64,000 bases of DNA from Burkholderiales bacterium (GCA_016790165.1 JAEUPL010000033.1:123325-187324); one strand, 5' to 3'; positions 1 through 8,201 are shown, counted from the first letter of the stretch. The notes: a model not told the origin generated them from the letters alone. Numbers and translations: made by a program.

Positions 1-217
1 TGTCTTCGATGGCATTCATCGGACTGCCGTGACCCAGAAAGATCACCGGCATGCGCGGCGATGGCTTGAGTTCGGAGAAACGGGGGAGGGGCGCCGGTTG
101 AAGCGGGGCGGCGTGGGTGGCAGAAGCCATGGCGTTGAAGACCGGCGAGGCGGCGAGCGCGTTGCGCGCCAACGTGGCGAGCGCATCGCGACGCGAGAGG
201 CGGTCGGAAAGAAACAC
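1..217 (-). CDS. 4,5-DOPA dioxygenase-like extradiol dioxygenase (YgiD family), 5' part only
   Basis: The minus-strand frame entering the window edge reads RMPVIFLGHGSPMNAIED. This matches the N-terminus of the YgiD/LigB class III extradiol dioxygenases, in which the His of GHGSPM is a metal ligand. About 40 residues precede this motif, including SRRDALATLARNALAASP, which resembles a twin-arginine leader and would fit an exported member. A GTG at 217 or an ATG at 130 could be the start; neither has a clear ribosome site. The rest of the gene lies outside the window. The family is recognised only from this short segment. Confidence 0.6.
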   Translation of the reverse strand, partial: MFLSDRLSRRDALATLARNALAASPVFNAMASATHAAPLQPAPLPRFSELKPSPRMPVIFLGHGSPMNAIED

Positions 218-330
218 TGGATCGACATGGTGGCGACTCCGCTGCTTTCAACCCGCCGATTGAGCCAAACGACACACCCTAGGCGACCGAGGTGCCGTGC
301 CAGTGCGTAGCGGCGGCCGCAAAACGCAGC

Positions 331-1071
331 TTAGGCCAAGTGATTGCCGACGATGCCCCGGGGTTTGTGGGCCACAATGAACGGGCGCGCGTCGACCCCA
401 CGGCTGGCGTGGCGCTCAACACACCTGACCACCAGGCCACGTCGCCGCATGGCCGCGATCAGTGTGCCTTCGCTCAAGTTCAAAACCGGCGGCGCCTTGC
501 CGACAAGCCGCGCCAGCGGAACGGCGACGTGCGGAATGAGCCAGTTCATCTCGTTCAGGCAGGGGGTTTTCGAGATCAGCAGGCCGCCAGGTTTCAGCGC
601 CGTCGCGCACGCGGCGATGGCATCGTCGAGATCGTCGACCAGATGCAATACGTTGAAGGCGAGCACACAGTCGTACAGGACGCCCGGCTCGGCCGCGCAG
701 GCCTCCGCGTCGGCCACGGCAAATTGCAGTGACGCCACGGGCGAGGCGTTCAATTTTTCGTTGGCGATGGCGATCATGCGCGACGACACGTCGGTTGCCC
801 GGTAGCTGGCACAGTACGCGGCGATTCGCAGCGCGGTGCTGCCGGTGCCACATCCAATTTCAAGCACGTGATCAGTTTCGCTCAACAGATTGATCGTGCG
901 CGCCAGTGTCTGCTCGTAGCCCGGAAGGTCAGCGATGGTGCTCGCGGCGTACCGCCGGGCGCTGCGATCCCAGAACTTTGCTTTGCGACGCGTGATCGCG
1001 TCCACGCGCGGGGCGGGCGACGTCACGTTCGCTCGCGTTACTTGCAGATCGTGCGCTGAAAAGACGGCCAT
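331..1071 (-). CDS. class I SAM-dependent methyltransferase
   Basis: A 246-residue soluble protein. Motif I, VLEIGCGTGSTALRIA, lies at about residues 90-105 and is followed by the acidic ATDVSSRMIAIA loop and a post-motif VLAFNVLHLVDDLDD, as in the Methyltransf_11/25 families that bind S-adenosylmethionine. The ATG at 1071 follows TAGGAGTTTTC, a good ribosome site. The substrate cannot be read from sequence. It is transcribed divergently from the LysR regulator at 1207 across 135 bp, an arrangement in which the LysR protein usually controls the opposing gene; that link is inferred. Confidence 0.8.
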   Translation of the reverse strand: MAVFSAHDLQVTRANVTSPAPRVDAITRRKAKFWDRSARRYAASTIADLPGYEQTLARTINLLSETDHVLEIGCGTGSTALRIAAYCASYRATDVSSRMIAIANEKLNASPVASLQFAVADAEACAAEPGVLYDCVLAFNVLHLVDDLDDAIAACATALKPGGLLISKTPCLNEMNWLIPHVAVPLARLVGKAPPVLNLSEGTLIAAMRRRGLVVRCVERHASRGVDARPFIVAHKPRGIVGNHLA

Positions 1072-1161
1072 GAAAACTCCTAAAGGTGGCGTGTGAATGC
1101 AGCATCAGCGAGAGCTCAATGGCGCGAACCCCGCATCTTTCGCATGATATGGTTATAAAAC

Positions 1162-1175
1162 GGCCTAAATAAGCC
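1162..1175. promoter_or_regulatory. possible operator in the divergent methyltransferase/LysR intergenic region
   Basis: GGCCTAAATAAGCC is an imperfect dyad centred in the 135-bp gap between the methyltransferase and LysR start codons. LysR proteins bind short dyads of this general kind upstream of divergent targets. The match is short and could be chance. Confidence 0.25.
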
Positions 1176-1206
1176 CCAAAAACGCACTTAACCCATACAA
1201 AAATGC

Positions 1207-2082
1207 ATGGATTGGAATCACCTGCGGGCGTTTCTTGAGACGGCGCAATCCGGCTCGCTGTCGGCAGCAGCGCGTCGCTTGCGGATGAGCCAGCCCACGC
1301 TCGGGCGCCAGGTCGCCGCGCTTGAGGCTCAGCTGGGCGTGACGCTCTTTGAGCGCGTGGGACGAAGTTTGCAGCCCACGGACGCCGGCCTTGCCCTGCT
1401 CGAGCACGCGCGGGCGATGGGGGCAGCGGCCGATGAGTTCTCGCTCGCGGCGACGGGGCAATCGCAGGTCGTCGAAGGCTTTGTGTCGGTGTCGGCGAGC
1501 GATGCGGTATCCACCTTCTGGCTGCCACCGATTGTGCGACGCCTCAAGGACGAGGCACCCGGCATCACCGTGGAGATCGTCGCATCCAACGCAATCGCCG
1601 ATCTTCGGCGGCGCGAGGCGGACATCGCACTTCGCCACGTGCAGCCCGATCAGCCTGATCTCATCAGCCGCCGCTTGCCGGATGCATCGGCCGGGTTCTA
1701 TGCGTCAACGGCGTGGGTCGCTCGCCACGGTCATCCACGGTCAGCGCGCGACGCCGCGGCGCACGCGTTCGTCGGCGGGGATCGCGATGGTCGCTTCATT
1801 GAGTACCTGCGGGCGCACGGCGTTGAGCTCAGGGATGCCAATATCTCCACCGTCAGCGAGAACTCGGTCGTGACCTGGCAGTTGGTCCAGCACGGGCTGG
1901 GCATCGGCGTGATGGTCGACGACGTGGCGGCGACGACGCCGAACATCGTGCGTGTTCTAGATGAACTGCCACCGATCCGGTTTCCGATGTGGCTGGTCAC
2001 ACACCGCGAGCTGCGCACCGCACGACGAATTCGCGTGGTGTTTGATGTGCTGGCGCGCGAACTCTCGGCACCGCAGCGCTGA
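1207..2082 (+). CDS. LysR-family transcriptional regulator
   Basis: The protein is 291 residues. The N-terminal winged helix-turn-helix (about residues 1-60) begins MDWNHLRAFLETAQSGSLSA and continues SQPTLGRQVAALEAQLGVTLFE, the standard LysR signature. The remainder is a periplasmic-binding-like effector domain with VSASDAVSTFWLPPIVRRL. Length is typical. Of the two overlapping ATGs (1203 and 1207), only 1207 is in frame. The gene is divergent from the methyltransferase at 331-1071, its most likely target along with itself. The effector is unknown. Confidence 0.9.
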   Translation: MDWNHLRAFLETAQSGSLSAAARRLRMSQPTLGRQVAALEAQLGVTLFERVGRSLQPTDAGLALLEHARAMGAAADEFSLAATGQSQVVEGFVSVSASDAVSTFWLPPIVRRLKDEAPGITVEIVASNAIADLRRREADIALRHVQPDQPDLISRRLPDASAGFYASTAWVARHGHPRSARDAAAHAFVGGDRDGRFIEYLRAHGVELRDANISTVSENSVVTWQLVQHGLGIGVMVDDVAATTPNIVRVLDELPPIRFPMWLVTHRELRTARRIRVVFDVLARELSAPQR

Positions 2083-2125
2083 CGGCGGGTGGGTGGCGGC
2101 CGCGCAACGGCCGCTCAACCGCTTG

Positions 2126-2509
2126 CTAGAGCCCCTTCCAGAGCCCGGTTTCTTTAGCGCAGGTACGGATCGTGGGGATGTATTCGGTCACGAAGCGCAA
2201 AGTTTCAGGATTGAGGCCGATGTCCTTGACGCCGTCGATGTCGGTCTCAAGCTTGGCGATGTCCACCTTTTCGGTGAGGCAACCACAGAATTTTTGCGGA
2301 ATGCTCGACTCTGCGACCACCGGGGACACCGCGTTCAGCATGCGGATCACACGCTCCTGACACTTGCGGTCGAGCAGCGCGCGCTTCTGATCCTGCATCA
2401 TCGTGGCGCAGCCACTCAGCAGCACGACAGTTAGCGCGCCGATGGACGCGAGGACGAGCGGCCGAGCAACGTGCCGAGCGATTGCGCGAGGCGAATGAAT
2501 CCGAGCCAT
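2126..2509 (-). CDS. small predicted lipoprotein
   Basis: A 127-residue protein with an arginine-rich n-region, a hydrophobic stretch and the lipobox LLSGC at about residue 34. It should therefore be lipidated and anchored to a membrane from the periplasmic side. The mature part has CQERV, CGC and a late Cys but no domain I recognise. I start at the ATG at 2509, preceded by GGGAGACACA; an ATG four codons upstream is also in frame. The start lies 79 nt inside the 3' end of the upstream hydroxylase gene. No in-frame ATG, GTG or TTG downstream would keep a usable signal peptide, so the overlap seems real. Confidence 0.7.
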   Translation of the reverse strand: MARIHSPRAIARHVARPLVLASIGALTVVLLSGCATMMQDQKRALLDRKCQERVIRMLNAVSPVVAESSIPQKFCGCLTEKVDIAKLETDIDGVKDIGLNPETLRFVTEYIPTIRTCAKETGLWKGL

Positions 2510-3417
2510 TGTGTCTCCCAAAATCCGTGTCCGTAATTGCGTCCGTCCAGCTGGTCACGGATGCCCGTGGCTGGGTACTCGTCACGAAAGTCCGCCGTGC
2601 GGAACAGTTGATCCCACACGCTGAACGTCACCCCGAAATTTACACCGTAGCGACGTCCTTCGTGTCCTACGCCGATGCCGTGATGCACGCGGTGAAACTG
2701 TGGGCTGATCAGGAGCCGCTTCAACGGTCCAAAATTCCAGCGCAGGTTGGCATGCGACAACGACTCCATGAACCGGAGCACCGCAAAGACCAGCGGAAAC
2801 TGTTCCGGCGGCATGCCGATCGTCAGCGCCACGGCCGCCATCCACAGCGCCGCGATCAGGTCGTCCAGCAGGTGCACACGATCATCGGTCCAGAACGTCA
2901 TCTGCTGTTGCGAATGATGCACCGCATGCAGTTGCCACCACCACTCGATGCGGTGCTGCCAGCGGTGCCGCCAGTACTCGGTGAAATCGAGCACCAGCAC
3001 ATAGAACAACAGGCTCACGCCGGGCGTCGTTGCCAGCGCGGGCCACGCGTCCTCGAGGGAAAACGGCGCAAAGCCATGCAGGCGCGCCCATCCTTCCACC
3101 GGGCGCAGCAGCCAGTACAGCGCGGCAAAGGTGAACAGCGGCAGAATGCCCAGCTTGGTGATTAACGTGTACCCGATATCGGTGCGCACATCAGCGGTCA
3201 ACGTCCGGCCCGGTTCAACGGGGCGCCACTGCTCCAGAGGCAGGCACACCAGCGTTGTGAAGGCCACCAGCAGCACGCCGCCGACGAAAAACGCCGTGGC
3301 GTCGTAGGCCCATTCCGACCACGACATCAGGCCCAGTGAATAGACGGCCGGACTCACCAGGGTAGCGTGTACCCATGACACCAGCTCGGTGAACCAGGAT
3401 TCGAGCGTGTCAAGCAT
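2431..3417 (-). CDS. sterol desaturase/fatty acid hydroxylase superfamily membrane protein
   Basis: A 328-residue membrane protein with several hydrophobic segments in the first half. Histidine clusters such as EYWRHRWQHRIEWWWQLHAVHHS and later FHRVHHGIG are the di-iron-binding His boxes of the FA_hydroxylase family (sterol desaturase, carotene hydroxylase, alkylglycerol monooxygenase relatives). The lipid substrate cannot be assigned. The stop is 39 nt before the next gene's region, and the gene sits third in a minus-strand operon after the YVTN and deacetylase genes; its 3' end overlaps the lipoprotein gene. Confidence 0.85.
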   Translation of the reverse strand: MLDTLESWFTELVSWVHATLVSPAVYSLGLMSWSEWAYDATAFFVGGVLLVAFTTLVCLPLEQWRPVEPGRTLTADVRTDIGYTLITKLGILPLFTFAALYWLLRPVEGWARLHGFAPFSLEDAWPALATTPGVSLLFYVLVLDFTEYWRHRWQHRIEWWWQLHAVHHSQQQMTFWTDDRVHLLDDLIAALWMAAVALTIGMPPEQFPLVFAVLRFMESLSHANLRWNFGPLKRLLISPQFHRVHHGIGVGHEGRRYGVNFGVTFSVWDQLFRTADFRDEYPATGIRDQLDGRNYGHGFWETQWLGFIRLAQSLGTLLGRSSSRPSAR

Positions 3418-3456
3418 CGGTGGAGCGCGCCGCCGCGTCGGAAAGGGTAGATCGCA

Positions 3457-4269
3457 TCATTGCACCGAGGAATTGCGCACGCCCGAGTTGAGCGTGGCGA
3501 AGCAGGCCCCCTTGGCCTTGAGGCCCGCAATCAGCGGGTCAAGTACGGGCCAGAAGGGGTCCTTGCGTGACCAGATGCCCAGGTGCGCCATCAGCACGTC
3601 CCCGTCGCGAATGCGTGATAACGCCCGCTTGAGCAACACGTCGTTCGGGTGAGTCGCACTGGAGAGCTCGTCGCCCAGGAACCCGGCGTCAGCCCAGCCG
3701 ACGTGCCGGTACCCGCAGCGTTGCGCGAACGAGATGAGTCGAGGCGACGTCTTGCCGCCGGGGGCGCGCCAGATGCCATCGAAACCGCGCCCCGTCAGCT
3801 CGCGAAAGCGATCTTCCGACTTGCGAATTTCGGCACACAAGCCCGCCTGATCCAGCTCGCGTGCCTCGCTCGCAGCGCCGCCCCACGGCACCAGGCGCAC
3901 GTGGTCGCGGCCAACGTCACCACGAAAGTAGTGGTGGCTCCATGTGTGCGAGCCAAACGCGTGCCCCTCGCGCGCCAGTCGCTGCCAGAACGGTCGCTGC
4001 GTATCGTCGAGTGTCGTCCCGCCCGACCTGGTTTTTTCACTGGCGAGAAAGAACGTGGCTTTGACCTCGTGCCGCGCCAGGATGTCGGCGATTGCGTTGG
4101 CCGGCTCCATGTGACCGGTGTCGAACGTGAGGTAGACCGTGGACGTGCAGGCCGCAAACGCACCGGCGATTGGGACAACGGTGAGCGCGGCCAGGCCCAA
4201 CCGGCAGAGCGCCATCACCCGCCGCAAAGCACGGCCCAGCAGCACGCGCTTACTGGTCGCGTCGTGCAT
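3457..4269 (-). CDS. polysaccharide deacetylase (NodB homology domain)
   Basis: A 270-residue protein with an N-terminal hydrophobic leader (about residues 18-42) followed by a NodB domain. VYLTFDTGH (Asp50) is the catalytic motif 1, here TFDTGH instead of the common TFDDGP. GSHTWSHHYF is the metal-binding HxxxH motif 2, and APGGKTSPR fits motif 3. It probably removes acetyl groups from a cell-envelope or exported glycan. Its start overlaps the stop of the upstream YVTN gene by 20 nt, so the two are likely translationally coupled. Confidence 0.85.
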   Translation of the reverse strand: MHDATSKRVLLGRALRRVMALCRLGLAALTVVPIAGAFAACTSTVYLTFDTGHMEPANAIADILARHEVKATFFLASEKTRSGGTTLDDTQRPFWQRLAREGHAFGSHTWSHHYFRGDVGRDHVRLVPWGGAASEARELDQAGLCAEIRKSEDRFRELTGRGFDGIWRAPGGKTSPRLISFAQRCGYRHVGWADAGFLGDELSSATHPNDVLLKRALSRIRDGDVLMAHLGIWSRKDPFWPVLDPLIAGLKAKGACFATLNSGVRNSSVQ

Positions 4270-5278
4270 GCGAACGGAAGTAAATGCCGTGCGGCGAGCG
4301 GCCCACGGGGATGTAGTGGATCGGCTTCTGGCCGGTCATGTCGATCACCGCCACGCGGCCCTCAAAGCGCACGGTCGCCCACACTTCCTTTCCGTCTTCG
4401 GAAATATCCATGCAGTCTACGCCACTGCCCACCTTGATCGGCTTCTCGGCCACCAGCGTCTTGTAGTCGACCGGTGTGATGGTGCCGTCTACCCGATTGC
4501 TGACCAGAATCTTCGAACCGTTGCCCATGGGGAACACGTTGTGTGCGCCCTTGCCAGTCACGATTTTCTTCACCGTCGCGCGCTTGACCGGATCGATCAC
4601 CTCGACATAGTCGGAACTCATGATGCCGACAAAAATCAGCCCCTGCGGGCTCAGCCAGATGCCGGCGGGTGTCTTGCCGATGGGCATGCGCCACGCCTCT
4701 TTTTGCGTGGTGATGTCAATCGCCAGCAACTCGTTGGAATCCTGCATGGTCACGTAGGCCATGCGGGAGTCGCTGCTGAACACCACGTGGCTCGGCGTCT
4801 TCGCTGCCGGGATGCGCGCCTTGAGTTCGTAGTTCGGCATGCTGTAGAGATCAACGCGGTTAAGTCGGAGACTGATGGAAATGAACCACTTTCCATCAGG
4901 GGAATACGCGAGTTGATACGGGTCACTGATGCGCGGCAACCGGCGCTTGACTTCACCCGAGACCGGGTCGAGGAACACCAGATCGTTCGATACTGCGTTG
5001 GCCACGACCACTTCGTCGTCCTTCAACGTCCCGATCAGGTGATGCGGCTCCTTGCCGACGGGGAACGTTTTGACCACCTTTCGTGTGGCACGGTCTATCA
5101 ACGACACGGTTCCGTCGCCTGAATTGAGCACGATGGCGTGTTCATTGGGCAACATCGCGTTGCTTGCGCTTGCGGCGAGCAGCGCACAGCCGAGAAGCGC
5201 CGTGGACAAGACGCGGAAGAGTGAGCGTCGCACGCGGCAGGCGAACGCGATCGGGGCGGGAGAGGTGATGGCAGTCAT
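4250..5278 (-). CDS. YVTN-type beta-propeller protein, secreted
   Basis: A 342-residue protein with a signal peptide (LFRVLSTALLGCALLAASASNA) and then repeated blade-like units such as GDGTVSLIDRATRKVVKTF and VNAVSNDLVFLDPVSGEVK. These are typical of the YVTN/40-residue beta-propeller family found in periplasmic or surface proteins. The function is probably binding or scaffolding; no enzyme motif is visible. First gene of a minus-strand operon with the deacetylase (20-nt overlap), hydroxylase and lipoprotein. No Shine-Dalgarno precedes the ATG; a TAAAAT lies exactly 6 nt upstream. Confidence 0.85.
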   Translation of the reverse strand: MTAITSPAPIAFACRVRRSLFRVLSTALLGCALLAASASNAMLPNEHAIVLNSGDGTVSLIDRATRKVVKTFPVGKEPHHLIGTLKDDEVVVANAVSNDLVFLDPVSGEVKRRLPRISDPYQLAYSPDGKWFISISLRLNRVDLYSMPNYELKARIPAAKTPSHVVFSSDSRMAYVTMQDSNELLAIDITTQKEAWRMPIGKTPAGIWLSPQGLIFVGIMSSDYVEVIDPVKRATVKKIVTGKGAHNVFPMGNGSKILVSNRVDGTITPVDYKTLVAEKPIKVGSGVDCMDISEDGKEVWATVRFEGRVAVIDMTGQKPIHYIPVGRSPHGIYFRSHARRDQ

Positions 5279-5284
5279 GCGCTC

Positions 5285-5290
5285 ATTTTA
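5285..5290 (-). promoter_or_regulatory. -10-like hexamer 6 nt before the YVTN gene start
   Basis: On the minus strand TAAAAT is followed by GAGCGC and then the ATG at 5278. With initiation about 7 nt after a -10 box, transcription would begin at or next to the start codon. No convincing -35 was found at 16-18 nt. Confidence 0.35.
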
Positions 5291-5458
5291 GGGAGGCCGT
5301 CGTCGGCGCGCTTGACTTGGGACAGCCACTGCGAGGTCATTTTTCTGGCGGGGGGCTTCGGCGACCAGGGTTCGGCGCTTGGGTGGCAACGCCTGCATCG
5401 GTTACGATACGTGGCTAACCGGAGCGATCCGATCACCCACAGCGGTTGCTGACCCGAC

Positions 5459-6013
5459 ATGATTCGTTTTTTGCTGTTGTTTCTCGTCATTCAGGGCGTG
5501 CTCTTTGGCGCGCAATTGACGCCGTGGGGACAGGAGTACTTCGTGATCCCCTGGACCAACGGTCTGGCGCACTTCTGTGCACAGCTCGTGGCGATGGTTG
5601 ATCCGAGCACGGTTGCCAACGGCAAGATTCTGCGCAGCACAACGAACGGGTTTGCCGTGAGCATCGAGGCGGGTTGCAACGGCGTCGAGGCGACGTTGGT
5701 CCTCGTCGCCGCCATCCTTGCGTTCCCGTCCACGTGGCGACAGAAGTTGTGGGGGCTGGGCATCGGCTTCATTGCCGTGCAGGGCCTGAACGTTGTGCGC
5801 ATCATCAGCCTGTTCTATCTCGGACAATGGAGCATGAAAGCCTTCGAATGGGCGCACCTCTACATCTGGCAGGCGCTGATCATGCTCGACGTGCTGATCG
5901 TGTGGCTGATCTGGGTGCGGCGCATCAACCGCGCGGCGCATCGTGACGGCGGCGACGCGCCTCCGCCTGCCAGCAGCGAGGGCACGGCACCGAACGTGCC
6001 GCAAGCGGCTTAG
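5459..6013 (+). CDS. xrtH: exosortase H (XrtH)
   Basis: A 184-residue multi-spanning membrane protein. The exosortase catalytic triad is visible: Cys73 in EAGCNGVEATLVLVA, Arg114 in GLNVVRIISLFYLG, and His133 in FEWAHLYIWQ. This compact form matches the short XrtH type, which is known to work on proteins carrying an IPTLxxWG-CTERM sorting tail, rather than the longer XrtA-type enzymes. It is the first gene of a two-gene operon with its dedicated membrane partner 22 nt downstream. No IPTL-CTERM substrate gene was found in the window. Confidence 0.85.
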   Translation: MIRFLLLFLVIQGVLFGAQLTPWGQEYFVIPWTNGLAHFCAQLVAMVDPSTVANGKILRSTTNGFAVSIEAGCNGVEATLVLVAAILAFPSTWRQKLWGLGIGFIAVQGLNVVRIISLFYLGQWSMKAFEWAHLYIWQALIMLDVLIVWLIWVRRINRAAHRDGGDAPPPASSEGTAPNVPQAA

Positions 6014-6035
6014 CGACGCTTCGGCAAATTCGCGC

Positions 6036-6701
6036 ATGCCAACGACGATCGGCCGTTTCTTTCTGCGAATTCTGGCGTGGGTACCCGCGGTATTTGTTGC
6101 CTGGTACGTGCTGGTCCCCGTGCTGCACTGGCCGATCCGATGGTTCTTGTCCGGTATGGCCCTGCTGGGCGTGCCGGAGTTTGTGACCTCGGTGCAGCAG
6201 ACGCTGCATGGCTTCGACTTTTTGACCAACCTCACGCCCAGTGTGGGGCCCGGCGACGCGTTTCGTGCCAACGCGTTACTGAGCACCGAAGTCGACGCCC
6301 GGCTTTATAGCTACGGCACCGCGCTGATGGCGGCGTTGACGCTGGCGGCGTGGCATCCGGACCGCTGGCGCAATCTCTGGTATGGCTGGTTGACGCTGCT
6401 ACCGTTTCAGATGCTCGCGGTGTTTGCTGTGGGCATGAAACAGATCCTGCTCAATAGCGGCCCGACGGTGCGTGAACAGGCCGGCTGGGTGCAATGGCAG
6501 CTGGAGACCATTGTCTATCTCTACCAGTTCTCCACACTGATCATGCCGCCCGTTACGGCGCTTGCAGTGTGGTTTGTGTTCCATCGCAAATTTGTCGAGA
6601 AATTCGTCGGCGCCGATGTGATCGCCATGATCCGTGCCGGCGAACGAAAGGCCGCAGAGAAGATGGCCGCCAAAGCGGTGCCGAAGCCGAAACGGCCGTA
6701 G
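6036..6701 (+). CDS. exosortase H-associated membrane protein
   Basis: A 221-residue protein with about four hydrophobic segments (FLRILAWVPAVFVAWYVLVP near the start; ALMAALTLAAW; LLPFQMLAVFAVG; FSTLIMPPVTALAVWFVF) and a basic cytoplasmic C-terminus rich in Lys/Ala. A protein of this kind regularly sits directly after xrtH, and I recognise it mainly by that context and layout. I start at the ATG at 6036. The open frame runs upstream to 5943 inside xrtH, but that extension is basic and non-hydrophobic. It is convergent with the polymerase gene, with only 5 bp between the stop codons. Confidence 0.75.
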   Translation: MPTTIGRFFLRILAWVPAVFVAWYVLVPVLHWPIRWFLSGMALLGVPEFVTSVQQTLHGFDFLTNLTPSVGPGDAFRANALLSTEVDARLYSYGTALMAALTLAAWHPDRWRNLWYGWLTLLPFQMLAVFAVGMKQILLNSGPTVREQAGWVQWQLETIVYLYQFSTLIMPPVTALAVWFVFHRKFVEKFVGADVIAMIRAGERKAAEKMAAKAVPKPKRP

Positions 6702-6706
6702 CGACC

Positions 6707-7969
6707 CTACGGCGAGCGCCGCCGTGAGGCCTCCGGCTTGCCATCGCCTTCCAGCACGAGGTCTGGCACGTGGTTGAAGGCGATTGCCATGCGCGCCGAT
6801 TGCTGTGCGCTAAACGCGCCGCCCCAGAACAGCGTGTTTTTCCCGTACTTGAGATTCAACTGATCCACCACGCGATCCAGTTTTTCCGTGTTCGGTTGCT
6901 GATCAAACAAGGAAAGCGATTGCCCTTCGCGCGGCTTCAAGCCAGAGAACGCCATGCCCACCGCCGTGGGCGTGGTGTTGCGGACAAGGCGGTCGAGCAA
7001 AAGCCGCTCATACAGCCGCTGCACCGACTGCAGCAGCGCCGGTGTGCGGTCTGTGGCGTCGATGTGCTCGTGGAGCTTGCAGCGATCACCGCCGCGCAGC
7101 TTGAGGTAAATCGACACGTCGGTCGTCACAAACTCCGCGTCGCGCAAGCGCATGGCCGCCTTCTGCGTCAAGCGGGAGAGCACGGCCTGCGCCCGCGCGT
7201 GCGAACGCTTGTCCGGCGCCAGTACATGCGAGTGGCTGATCGACGAGGTGTTGGTGTCGCGCTGTTGTACGTCTTCGCCGCGCAGCTTTTGCCAGAAGCG
7301 CTCGCCTTCCACGCCGCCCCAGATGGTGCGCAATCGGGCGGCGTCCGCCGCCAAGAGTTGCTCGGTACGGGTGATGCCATGATCGTGCAGCCGAAGCAGC
7401 ATCTTGCGCCCAATGCCCACGAAGTGCGAAAGCTTGAGCGGCTTCAGCACCTCCGGCAGATCGGCCGCTTCGATGATGACCAACCCGTCTGGCTTGACCA
7501 TGTCACTCGCGGTTTTGGCGAGGAACGTGTTCGGCGCAATCCCTACCGAGCAGGTGATGCATTCACCCAACTGCGCACGAAGCCGGTACTTGATCTCCTG
7601 CGCGAGCCTTTCCGCCGCGGGGCGCGGCTGGTCACGACCGCCGAGCCGAATCCACATCTCGTCAATCGAATTCACCGCGGCAATTGGCGCAACGCTCTCC
7701 ACGACGGCTTTTGCCCGTTGATGAAACTCCACGTACACCGTGGGACGCGATTCGACCAGAACAATCTCGGGGCAGAGGCGCTTGGCCTCGGCTACGTTGG
7801 TGAGCGTCTTCACGCCGAAGCGTTTCGCCTCAACGCTGGCCGCAATGGCGCAGGTGGTGTCGGCGATCATCGGCACCACCGCCACAGGACGGCCGCGCAA
7901 TTCCGGGCGCAATTGCTGCTCCACCGAAGCAAAATAGCTGTTGAAATCAACGTAGAGCGCGCGCAGCAT
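6707..7969 (-). CDS. Y-family (DinB/UmuC-like) translesion DNA polymerase
   Basis: The protein is 420 residues. ALYVDFNSYFASVEQQ carries the first catalytic Asp and SIDEMWIRL the second Asp-Glu pair of the Y-family palm. GIGRKMLLRLHDHGI is the helix-hairpin-helix region, and the little-finger domain and a C-terminal tail follow. It should copy past DNA lesions after SOS induction. I start at the ATG at 7969, matching the family N-terminus. The frame is open up to 8119, but that extension would run through a LexA box at 7989-8004. There is no Shine-Dalgarno; TACAAT lies exactly 6 nt before the ATG. Confidence 0.88.
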   Translation of the reverse strand: MLRALYVDFNSYFASVEQQLRPELRGRPVAVVPMIADTTCAIAASVEAKRFGVKTLTNVAEAKRLCPEIVLVESRPTVYVEFHQRAKAVVESVAPIAAVNSIDEMWIRLGGRDQPRPAAERLAQEIKYRLRAQLGECITCSVGIAPNTFLAKTASDMVKPDGLVIIEAADLPEVLKPLKLSHFVGIGRKMLLRLHDHGITRTEQLLAADAARLRTIWGGVEGERFWQKLRGEDVQQRDTNTSSISHSHVLAPDKRSHARAQAVLSRLTQKAAMRLRDAEFVTTDVSIYLKLRGGDRCKLHEHIDATDRTPALLQSVQRLYERLLLDRLVRNTTPTAVGMAFSGLKPREGQSLSLFDQQPNTEKLDRVVDQLNLKYGKNTLFWGGAFSAQQSARMAIAFNHVPDLVLEGDGKPEASRRRSP

Positions 7970-7975
7970 GGCCAG

Positions 7976-7981
7976 ATTGTA
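7976..7981 (-). promoter_or_regulatory. -10-like hexamer of the Y-family polymerase gene
   Basis: TACAAT on the minus strand, separated by six bases (CTGGCC) from the ATG at 7969 and 7 bp from the SOS box. Its position predicts a leaderless or nearly leaderless transcript that LexA would block. Confidence 0.45.
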
Positions 7982-7988
7982 AATTTGT

Positions 7989-8004
7989 CTGTGCAAAAAC
8001 ACAG
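7989..8004 (-). promoter_or_regulatory. LexA (SOS) box
   Basis: CTGTGCAAAAACACAG is a perfect CTGT-N8-ACAG palindrome, the core LexA operator known from E. coli and many betaproteobacteria. It lies 19 bp upstream of the polymerase ATG and immediately upstream of the presumed -10 element, so bound LexA would block transcription until DNA damage. Confidence 0.85.
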
Positions 8005-8130
8005 TGGTTTTGAATGGATGGCGGCGTCCCCGATACAGCTCTTTGGCACGAACCACTAGCCCACAGTGCTTCGCCGCGATAATTTGTGAAAGTCGACTCA
8101 TTGAAAAATAAGGCCACAAGCATTTCAGGG

Positions 8131-8148
8131 CGGTCGTTAGACCGTTTT
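8131..8148 (+). terminator. small hairpin with T-run upstream of the patatin gene
   Basis: CGGTC-GTTA-GACCG followed by TTTT. The stem is only 5 bp. It could be a weak terminator or attenuator before the patatin gene, or a protein-binding dyad. Confidence 0.3.
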
Positions 8149-8201
8149 AGCTGTATGGGTGAGGGACCGCGCTGCGCCATCGCGTTGCCCGCTGCATCCG
8201 C

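Noticed and set aside
6770-8059. 429-codon plus-strand frame opposite the Y-family polymerase
   Set aside because: Antisense shadow; no ribosome site or domain, and the opposite strand has clear polymerase motifs.
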